From the NCBI GenBank assembly GCA_002366595.1, contig DFBK01000045.1:147-10787 (forward strand): a DNA stretch of 10,641 nt, in the 5' to 3' direction. Both the position numbers and the translations under genes were made by a program. This DNA comes from Anaerolineales bacterium UBA3082 (GTDB taxonomy: Bacteria; Chloroflexota; Anaerolineae; UBA7937). Each line of letters opens with the position of its first letter. Position 1 is the stretch's first letter. The notes beneath the pieces were generated by a model. The model saw only the letters and a list, made by a program, of their open reading frames with translations. It made no database searches and was not told where the DNA came from. This document shows, one piece after another, positions 1 to 4,341 of the stretch.

Positions 1-11
1 CTCTCCGTTAA
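1..11 (-). rRNA. rrs: 16S ribosomal RNA, extreme 5' end (partial)
   Basis: Read on the minus strand, the first bases of the window are TTTAACGGAGAG. This matches the usual start of bacterial 16S rRNA immediately before TTTGATCCTGGCTCAG (the Bacillus start is TTTATCGGAGAG). The next bases would lie outside the window, so only about 11 nt of the gene are present and the exact mature end is an estimate by position against E. coli 16S. Two strong minus-strand promoters and a boxA-like site directly upstream support the call. The short length is the main uncertainty. Confidence 0.75.
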
Positions 12-25
12 AGTTTCTCAAACTT
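11..25 (-). repeat. Small inverted repeat at the 16S 5' boundary
   Basis: The arms AAGTTT (11-16) and AAACTT (20-25) are perfectly complementary around a 3-nt loop. The stem sits at the predicted junction of rRNA leader and mature 16S. It could be a local processing hairpin or simply part of the leader fold. Nothing in the window decides its function. Confidence 0.45.
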
Positions 26-61
26 AGGGCCCAAGGTCGCTGCCTTCCTACCACTCTTCAG

Positions 62-74
62 TTGTTAAGGTACA
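62..74 (-). promoter_or_regulatory. boxA-like rRNA antitermination site
   Basis: The minus-strand sequence TGTACCTTAACAA resembles the E. coli rrn boxA (TGCTCTTTAACAA), matching at 10 of 13 positions including the TTAACAA core. It lies about 10-20 nt downstream of the predicted P2 start and upstream of 16S. That is where boxA in nascent RNA recruits NusB/S10 (with SuhB in some bacteria) to prevent Rho termination of untranslated rRNA. The role comes from known rrn biology; the motif and position are seen directly. Confidence 0.6.
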
Positions 75-75
75 A

Positions 76-105
76 CCTTCTGCGCTACGATAGTAGCACA
101 GAAGG
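76..105 (-). repeat. 13-bp inverted repeat covering the P2 -10 and start site
   Basis: The arms at 76-88 and 93-105 are complementary around a 4-nt loop (89-92). The only imperfect pair, 83/98, is C-A on plus-strand RNA but G-U on minus-strand RNA, so the stem is fully paired only in a leftward transcript. The repeat overlaps the P2 -10 hexamer (90-95) and the predicted start near 83. RNA begun at P2 would lack most of the 5' arm, so only read-through from P1 can form the whole hairpin. It may be an RNA processing element, or a DNA operator for a dimeric regulator. No U-tract follows, so it is not a terminator. Confidence 0.55.
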
Positions 106-118
106 GATAAGTTGTCAA
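90..118 (-). promoter_or_regulatory. rRNA promoter P2 (sigma-70 type)
   Basis: On the minus strand a perfect -35 TTGACA (113-118) is separated by exactly 17 bp from TACTAT (90-95), one mismatch from consensus. The predicted start is near 83, giving a leader of about 70 nt before 16S that contains the boxA-like site. It lies just downstream of an intrinsic terminator, so it is probably the promoter that actually drives the rRNA operon. Confidence 0.8.
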
Positions 119-126
119 GAGGGACC

Positions 127-148
127 AAAAACCGCCGACTTGCGGCGG
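127..148 (-). terminator. Intrinsic terminator between rRNA promoters P1 and P2
   Basis: On the minus strand a perfect GC stem, CCGCCG (143-148) and CGGCGG (132-137) with a 5-nt loop, is followed at once by TTTTT (131-127). A second small hairpin, AGGC/GCCT (149-161), abuts it upstream. It should end most transcripts started at P1 before they reach P2 and 16S, defining a short P1 RNA or acting as an attenuator of rRNA synthesis. Confidence 0.75.
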
Positions 149-256
149 AGGCGAAAAGCCTGTCTAGTTGTGAGCGGTTTGTTGGCTTCCACCTCCCTTC
201 CCTCAGTTGTTGGATCTTCTCGTCAAAAGACGAGCGAGATCGATTAATCCTAATGC
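127..256 (-). ncRNA. Candidate small RNA / attenuated leader transcribed from P1
   Basis: The unit has a consensus promoter at one end and an intrinsic terminator at the other, predicting an RNA of about 130 nt. Near its 5' end is a stem-loop (213-241: inner arms CTCGTC/GACGAG around a 4-base loop, flanked by GATC/GATC). A single-stranded, purine-rich stretch follows, including GGGAGGTGG with no start codon behind it, and then the two terminal hairpins. The minus-strand 9-mer AACAACTGA (203-211) recurs in the P2 leader (58-66). I do not recognise the RNA family; it is too short for typical 6S RNA. It may be a free small RNA or an rRNA leader subject to attenuation. Confidence 0.45.
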
Positions 257-262
257 AGTGAT

Positions 263-291
263 ATTATACCACAAAGGGTAGAGGTTGTCAA
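263..291 (-). promoter_or_regulatory. Promoter P1 upstream of the rRNA operon (consensus sigma-70)
   Basis: The minus strand shows TTGACA (286-291), a 17-bp spacer and TATAAT (263-268), a perfect match to the housekeeping consensus at both elements. The predicted start is near 256. Its strength fits an rRNA promoter, but an intrinsic terminator lies between it and 16S. Confidence 0.85.
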
Positions 292-348
292 GCGCTGGGG
301 TATCGATCCGCTTACCAGTGTAGTGGCAGTTGGCCTTGAGCCATTCTC

Positions 349-378
349 AGCGATGGCCAGAGGAGATATCCCATCGCT
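349..378 (-). terminator. Stem-loop at the end of the HEPN gene / dnaX operon
   Basis: The perfect 8-bp arms AGCGATGG (349-356) and CCATCGCT (371-378) flank a 14-nt loop and overlap the stop codon of the HEPN gene. No U-tract follows, so this is at best a weak or factor-assisted terminator or a 3' RNA-stabilising hairpin. It is the only candidate end for the dnaX-ybaB-recR-HEPN transcript before rRNA promoter P1. Confidence 0.35.
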
Positions 379-1018
379 AATCAAACTCCTCTGCCATCTT
401 TCCCCAAACTGCATGAATATGCTCTATCATCTTCTTCAAATAGTCGAGGCAAGCTTCTTTGAGATCCTCAAACCTGGCTTTCCTGGCATCTGTATCAACG
501 TGGAATAACTCTACCTCGTAGTAGTAGTAATCCCAAGGCATTTCTCCCGCCCCGGCTTTGTACGAACTAGTTGCAGTGTACATGTGGTGGGTAGCCGTGT
601 TTCTATACCAGCGGAGTCTCTTAAACCATGCCGCCTTCCATTCGCTTTCCATTAAATCTACCAAGTCAGCAGGCAACTTGTCCTTCATAGATGACCAGCA
701 AGCCTTGTCTACACCCAGGTTGATCTCGTAGACGACGTTTAACTCCTGCAAAAGAGTGTCATAGGCCGACATCAACTCGAAAAAGAAGGCATCCAAATAC
801 CATTTGGTCTGGCTGCGGGCTAGAAGTGGCAACCCCAAATCATGGGGCATGCTAGCCGCACCGAGCGCTAGCCTGCAAAAATGGTCAGCCCCCTCGAGCT
901 TCAGTCTGGTCGAAAAGTGCGCTATTTTCCAGTTCTCGTATGCGGTCTCGTCTAGGCTCCTAGTTTTCTTATACTCGAAGGAGCCTTCTTCGCGAACCAC
1001 TAGGGGTCTTTTAGCCAA
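377..1018 (-). CDS. HEPN-domain protein, putative RNase (RNxxxH motif)
   Basis: A 213-residue, mostly helical protein rich in aromatic and charged residues, with no signal peptide or membrane segment. Residues 139-144 read RNTATH, the R-N-x3-H signature of HEPN domains, in which Arg and His form the metal-independent RNase site. Length and general character recall stand-alone HEPN families such as Cthe_2314-like, but I assign the superfamily by motif only. It follows recR by 18 bp on the same strand and is the last gene before the rRNA promoters. No MNT-type nucleotidyltransferase antitoxin is adjacent. The start is unsettled: TTG at 1018 follows an in-frame stop and has no well-placed ribosome site, while an ATG at 1026 in another frame has AGGA 8 nt upstream. 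Substrate is unknown. Confidence 0.65.
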   Translation of the reverse strand: MAKRPLVVREEGSFEYKKTRSLDETAYENWKIAHFSTRLKLEGADHFCRLALGAASMPHDLGLPLLARSQTKWYLDAFFFELMSAYDTLLQELNVVYEINLGVDKACWSSMKDKLPADLVDLMESEWKAAWFKRLRWYRNTATHHMYTATSSYKAGAGEMPWDYYYYEVELFHVDTDARKARFEDLKEACLDYLKKMIEHIHAVWGKMAEEFD

Positions 1019-1036
1019 TCAGCCATAGAGGATGTC

Positions 1037-1633
1037 CTACATCTCCCTCCGCCCCTCAAGCGCCCTGGTGAGGGTAACTTGGTCTGCGTATTCGAGGTCG
1101 CCACCGACTGGGAGGCCGTGGGCTATGCGGGTGACTTTGACAGGGGAGGAGGAGAGCAGTCGCCGGATATACATAGCGGTCGATTCCCCTTCCAGGCTGG
1201 GGTTGGTGGCTAGGATCACCTCTTTCACCGGCTCACTCTCCAGGCGGCGGAGGAGTTGCGCTATTTTGAGGTTTTCGGGGCCGATGCCCTCCATAGGGGA
1301 GATGACGCCACCTAGGACGTGATAAAGTCCCTTATACCCCGTTCGCTCGATGGCTATGACGTCCAGGGGCTCTTCTACCACGCAGAGTAAAGACCGGTCG
1401 CGTTCCTCATTGCGGCAGATAGGACAAGGGCTCGCCTCGGTGATGTTGTAGCAGATTTCACAGGTGACTATCTTCTCTTGGAGTTCGCCGATGGCTTGGG
1501 AGAGGGCTTGGGCTTGCTCTTTCGGTGCCCGCAGGAGGTAGAAGGTGAGGCGGGAGGCGGTCTTGGGGCCGATGCCGGGGAGGCGGCTCAGTTCCTCCAC
1601 CAAACGGGCTACGGGTTTGGCCAGCACACGCAT
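1037..1633 (-). CDS. recR: Recombination mediator protein RecR
   Basis: RecR works with RecO (and RecF) to load RecA on gapped single-stranded DNA. The 198-aa length is typical. An N-terminal helix-hairpin-helix (about residues 15-30, LPGIGPKTA) binds DNA. A C4 zinc finger uses Cys58, Cys61, Cys70 and Cys73. A Toprim domain follows from about residue 84 (LCVVEEPLDVIAIE, then GVISPMEGIGPENL). The ATG start lies one base after the ybaB stop codon, so translation is probably coupled. The order dnaX-ybaB-recR is widely conserved in bacteria, which supports the call. Confidence 0.97.
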   Translation of the reverse strand: MRVLAKPVARLVEELSRLPGIGPKTASRLTFYLLRAPKEQAQALSQAIGELQEKIVTCEICYNITEASPCPICRNEERDRSLLCVVEEPLDVIAIERTGYKGLYHVLGGVISPMEGIGPENLKIAQLLRRLESEPVKEVILATNPSLEGESTAMYIRRLLSSSPVKVTRIAHGLPVGGDLEYADQVTLTRALEGRREM

Positions 1634-1634
1634 G

Positions 1635-1958
1635 CTAGATCAACCCTTGGAGGCCGCCGGTGAAAGCGCTCATCTTATCAGCCGCCAATTGTTGGGATTT
1701 CTCGATGGCTTCGTTTATGGCTGCTATGATGAGATCTTGGAGCATCTCCACATCTTCCAGGACGGCGGGCTCGATCTCGATCGATTTTATCTTCTGGTGT
1801 CCGCTCATCACCACCTTGATAGCGCCACCCCCAGCGGAGACGGAGACCGTCTCCTGCCCTAGCGCTTCTTGGGCCTCTAGCATCTTGGTTTGGAGTTCTT
1901 GGATCTGCTTCAAGGTGGGGGGTCGTTGTCGTGCCGGTCGCGCCTTTCTCTTAGCCAT
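1635..1958 (-). CDS. ybaB: YbaB/EbfC family nucleoid-associated DNA-binding protein
   Basis: A 107-aa protein with the family pattern: an N-terminal helix (LKQIQELQTKMLEAQEAL), a central strand region with SAGGGAIKVVMSGHQKIKSIEI, then a helical end with DLIIAAINEAIEKSQQLAADKMSAFTGGL. Family members are small dimers that bind DNA and are almost always encoded between dnaX and recR, as here. The open frame extends 50 codons further upstream, but that part crosses palindromic repeats and has no family resemblance. The start at 1958 has AGGAGG 10 nt upstream and gives the usual family length. The basic N-terminus (MAKRKARPARQR) is a modest extension. Confidence 0.93.
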   Translation of the reverse strand: MAKRKARPARQRPPTLKQIQELQTKMLEAQEALGQETVSVSAGGGAIKVVMSGHQKIKSIEIEPAVLEDVEMLQDLIIAAINEAIEKSQQLAADKMSAFTGGLQGLI

Positions 1959-1994
1959 TTTTCCCATTCCTCCTTGGCCTGCCATCCCTTCACT

Positions 1995-2099
1995 CGGGAT
2001 CCTGTCCTTACAGGATCCCGTAGGGATAAGGAAGACCCTGTCGGGTTCGGGACAGGGCATACCACCCCGTCCCCCGGCCTGGCAAGTACCGGGGCAGGC
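1995..2099. repeat. Cluster of palindromes between dnaX and ybaB, likely dispersed repeat
   Basis: Within the 182-bp dnaX-ybaB gap there are three successive inverted repeats. The first has an 11-bp perfect stem (1995-2005 with 2010-2020, 4-nt loop, containing GGATCC). The second has a 7-bp stem (CCCTGTC 2036-2042 with GACAGGG 2051-2057). The third is a GC-rich pair CCCCGG/CCGGGG (2072-2077 with 2089-2094), or alternatively GCCT/AGGC (2077-2080 with 2096-2099). None is followed by a U-tract on either strand. The arrangement resembles REP/BIME-type or MITE-like intergenic repeats inserted in an operon. It may also stabilise or process the dnaX mRNA end. The region is open in the ybaB frame, with no stop. 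Confidence 0.55.
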
Positions 2100-2140
2100 T
2101 GGCATCAACGGGCCGGGGGCAGGCGGGATACCGAACGCAC

Positions 2141-3745
2141 CTATGGTTCTGGTGGGGGACTCTTTACCTCGGTGATCTCCCCTCCCATCTCCAAGGCGGC
2201 CTTGATTAGAGGGTCTTCTTTTACCGCCTGGAGGTTGCCTTTCTTAGGTGACTCTCGCCTCCTCTCTCTATCGGCCAGGAGCACACACTCGATATGGTAA
2301 GGCTGACCCACCGCCTGGCTTAGGACCTCTTCCACTAGGCCCTTACACCTGGGCTCTTCGATGCGCCCTTTGTGGAAGGGGTAGTAGAAGCCCAGGACTA
2401 CTACGTCCTCTTCCACAGCCACAGGCTGGCAGGATTTCAAGAGGGCTTCCACGTGCATGTTCCGCTTCTTTATCTGGGTCAATAGCCCCTCCCAGAGGTT
2501 CTCAATTCGCTCCAGGGCCTGAGGGTCTTTCGTCTCTCTTGAAGGGAGCCTCTTATCTACCTTAGCCTCTGCAGGCGGGGGGGAAGCCGTTTCCCGCCTT
2601 TCCTTTGCGTGTCGTGGCCCGGGCCGCGATTTTGCCCGGGTTTTATCTGCCTTGGGCGTCTTCTCGGTCTCGGGGAGAGTGGCTTCTACGAAGGCCAACT
2701 CTAAAGGGAGATGGGGTGGGAAGGCGGCTTTGTCCAAGGTAGCCTGGCTGAAGAGCCTGATGGTGGTGAGAAGCCCGGGCAAGGAGAACTGCTTTGCCCG
2801 CAAAGCCATATCCTGAGCCGACTCGGGGGTGACATCGGGAGGGTTTTGCCCCGCCACTTTTATCAGGAGCACGCCGCGAAGATATTCGATGATTTCCTGA
2901 CCGAACTGCTTAGGGTCAGCGCCATCAGCGATGGTCTCGTTGATGAGGTGCAGCCCCCGCGATACCTCTCGCGCTGCCAGGCTGGCCACAAGGTCGGCCA
3001 CCGCTTGGGAGGAGGTGGTGCCCAGGATGTTTTGCACTTGGAGGAGGGTGATCTTCTTGTCGCTGGAGGAAGCCACTTGATCCAGGAGGCTATCGGCGTC
3101 CCGCATGCTTCCCGTGGCCTGGCGAGCGATCAGTTCCAGCGCCTCTCGCTCCACCTCTACTCCTTCTTGTTCCGCTATCCACTCCAGGCGGCCTACGATC
3201 TTCTTCATGGGGATGGGACGGAAGTCGAACCGCTGGCAGCGGGAGAGGATAGTAGCCGGTATCTTGTGGGGCGCGGTAGTGGCCAGGACGAAATAGGCGT
3301 GGGCTGGGGGCTCCTCCAAGGTCTTCAAGAGGGCGTTGAAAGCCGAGGTGGAGAGCATATGCGCCTCATCGATGATGTAGAACTTGTAGCGGGCCTCGCT
3401 AGGCGCGAAGTGGATCTTCTCTCTCAGATCCCTGATATCGTCCACTCCCGTATGGGATGCGGCGTCGATCTCGATGAGATCGAGTAATCTCCCTTCATCT
3501 ACAGAACGGCAGATGGAGCAATCGTTGCACGGCTTCTCTCCCTCCTCAGCCAGGCAGTTCACCGCCTTGGCTAGGATGCGAGCCGTGGAGGTTTTCCCTG
3601 TCCCTCGAGGGCCACTGAAGAGATAGGCGTGGACGACCCGCCCTGCGGCCAGCGCGTTCTGGAGAGTGCGGGTTACATGCTCTTGGCCGACGACTTCGGA
3701 GAAAGTGCGGGGCCGGTATTTGCGGTATAAGGCTTGGCCGGGCAT
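2141..3745 (-). CDS. dnaX: DNA polymerase III subunit gamma/tau
   Basis: The clamp-loader ATPase that opens and loads the sliding clamp and links it to polymerase III. A 534-aa protein beginning with the family hallmark LYRKYRPRTFSEVVGQEHV. Walker A is GPRGTGKT (45-52). Zinc-binding cysteines are at 64, 73, 76 and 79. Walker B is DEAH (126-129), sensor 1 lies in LATTAPHK (about 154-161), and the SRC arginine-finger motif is at 168-170. A basic, Pro/Ala-rich linker (about 370-415) joins a C-terminal domain of about 120 residues. The ATG follows an in-frame TAG four codons upstream, so it cannot start earlier. There is no good ribosome site, and a promoter-like pair ends only a few bases before the ATG, suggesting a leaderless mRNA. 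It heads the dnaX-ybaB-recR cluster. Confidence 0.97.
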   Translation of the reverse strand: MPGQALYRKYRPRTFSEVVGQEHVTRTLQNALAAGRVVHAYLFSGPRGTGKTSTARILAKAVNCLAEEGEKPCNDCSICRSVDEGRLLDLIEIDAASHTGVDDIRDLREKIHFAPSEARYKFYIIDEAHMLSTSAFNALLKTLEEPPAHAYFVLATTAPHKIPATILSRCQRFDFRPIPMKKIVGRLEWIAEQEGVEVEREALELIARQATGSMRDADSLLDQVASSSDKKITLLQVQNILGTTSSQAVADLVASLAAREVSRGLHLINETIADGADPKQFGQEIIEYLRGVLLIKVAGQNPPDVTPESAQDMALRAKQFSLPGLLTTIRLFSQATLDKAAFPPHLPLELAFVEATLPETEKTPKADKTRAKSRPGPRHAKERRETASPPPAEAKVDKRLPSRETKDPQALERIENLWEGLLTQIKKRNMHVEALLKSCQPVAVEEDVVVLGFYYPFHKGRIEEPRCKGLVEEVLSQAVGQPYHIECVLLADRERRRESPKKGNLQAVKEDPLIKAALEMGGEITEVKSPPPEP

Positions 3746-3754
3746 GGTAGCCCC

Positions 3755-3783
3755 AGTCTATCACCCTCCGCTCACTTTTGCAA
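3755..3783 (-). promoter_or_regulatory. Candidate dnaX promoter giving a nearly leaderless mRNA
   Basis: On the minus strand TTGCAA (3778-3783), a 17-bp spacer and TAGACT (3755-3760) lie just upstream of dnaX. The predicted start near 3748 is about 3 nt before the ATG at 3745, and the gene lacks a Shine-Dalgarno sequence. A competing minus-strand -10 is TACAAT (3823-3828), but its best -35 (TTGCAC, 3844-3849) is only 15 bp away. Either or both may be used. Confidence 0.4.
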
Positions 3784-3803
3784 CCCTTGAGCCTTAAAAT
3801 TTC

Positions 3804-3832
3804 TTGTGTTGAGGGGAAGGCTATTGTAGAAT
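3804..3832 (+). promoter_or_regulatory. Candidate promoter of the rfaE2-murJ operon
   Basis: TTGTGT (3804-3809), a 17-bp spacer and TAGAAT (3827-3832, five of six to consensus) point rightward toward rfaE2. The predicted start near 3839 would put the GGAGGT ribosome site (3840-3845) almost at the mRNA 5' end. The -10 overlaps a leftward TACAAT (3823-3828), so divergent transcription toward dnaX may compete here. Confidence 0.45.
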
Positions 3833-3850
3833 GAGTCTTGGAGGTGCAAC

Positions 3851-4339
3851 CTGTCTGGCAAGATTCTGCCCCTCTCTCGACTTCAATCGATCGCGCAGCG
3901 GTTGCGGGAGGGAGGGAAGAGGTTGGTTCTCACCAACGGCTGCTTCGATGTTTTGCATGTGGGCCATGTCCGTTGCCTCAAAGAGGCCAAAAGCCTAGGC
4001 GATCTGCTGATCGTGGGACTTAATAGCGACGATTCTGTGCGCCGACTGAAAGGGGAAGGACGTCCCTTGATGCCCCAGGAGGAGAGGGCGGAGATCCTGG
4101 CGGCGCTGGGGGCGGTGGACTACGTGGTCATCTTCGAAGAGGATACGGCCGAAAAACTCGTCTCGGCCCTGCAACCGGATCTCTATGTCAAAGGGGGCAC
4201 TTACACTCTGCAGAACCTTCCCGAGGCTTCGGCGGTGACCCGCTATGGAGGGGAGGTACGGATTTTGTCTTTAACCCCCGGCCTCTCTACCTCTGAACTG
4301 GCGGACCGTATCTTGACCCGATTCGGAAAGAAAGGTTAG
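3851..4339 (+). CDS. rfaE2: D-glycero-beta-D-manno-heptose 1-phosphate adenylyltransferase-like (RfaE2/HldE C-domain)
   Basis: A stand-alone cytidylyltransferase-fold enzyme of the HldE C-terminal type, which transfers AMP from ATP to heptose 1-phosphate in the ADP-heptose pathway. From the CTG start it has 162 residues. The TNGCFDVLHVGH segment (28-39) carries the HxGH nucleotide-binding motif. LNSDDSVRRLKGEGRP (57-72), PDLYVKGGTY (109-118) and PGLSTSELADRI match the family. GGAGGT at 3840-3845 sits 5 nt before the CTG at 3851. The next candidate, TTG at 3902, has no ribosome site and would remove family-like N-terminal sequence. murJ follows after 2 bases, so the product may feed a cell-envelope glycan. 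The exact sugar is inferred; a related sugar- or glycerol-phosphate substrate is possible. Confidence 0.85.
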   Translation: MSGKILPLSRLQSIAQRLREGGKRLVLTNGCFDVLHVGHVRCLKEAKSLGDLLIVGLNSDDSVRRLKGEGRPLMPQEERAEILAALGAVDYVVIFEEDTAEKLVSALQPDLYVKGGTYTLQNLPEASAVTRYGGEVRILSLTPGLSTSELADRILTRFGKKG

Positions 4340-4341
4340 AA

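Noticed and set aside
62..247. 61-codon plus-strand frame near the left end
   Set aside because: It overlaps the rRNA promoters, terminator and leader structures on the other strand and shows no coding features.
127..256. P1 transcript as 6S RNA or a tRNA-like RNA
   Set aside because: Too short and lacking the long central-bubble hairpin of 6S; no cloverleaf can be drawn.
1959..2108. 50-codon N-terminal extension of ybaB
   Set aside because: It is translated palindromic repeat sequence, has no family resemblance, and a strong ribosome site supports the start at 1958.
1660..2175. 171-codon plus-strand frame
   Set aside because: It is antisense to ybaB and the palindrome array, with no domain or supporting signals.
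2711..3487. 258-codon open frame on the plus strand
   Set aside because: It lies wholly opposite dnaX, has no recognisable domain, and reflects codon bias of the real gene.
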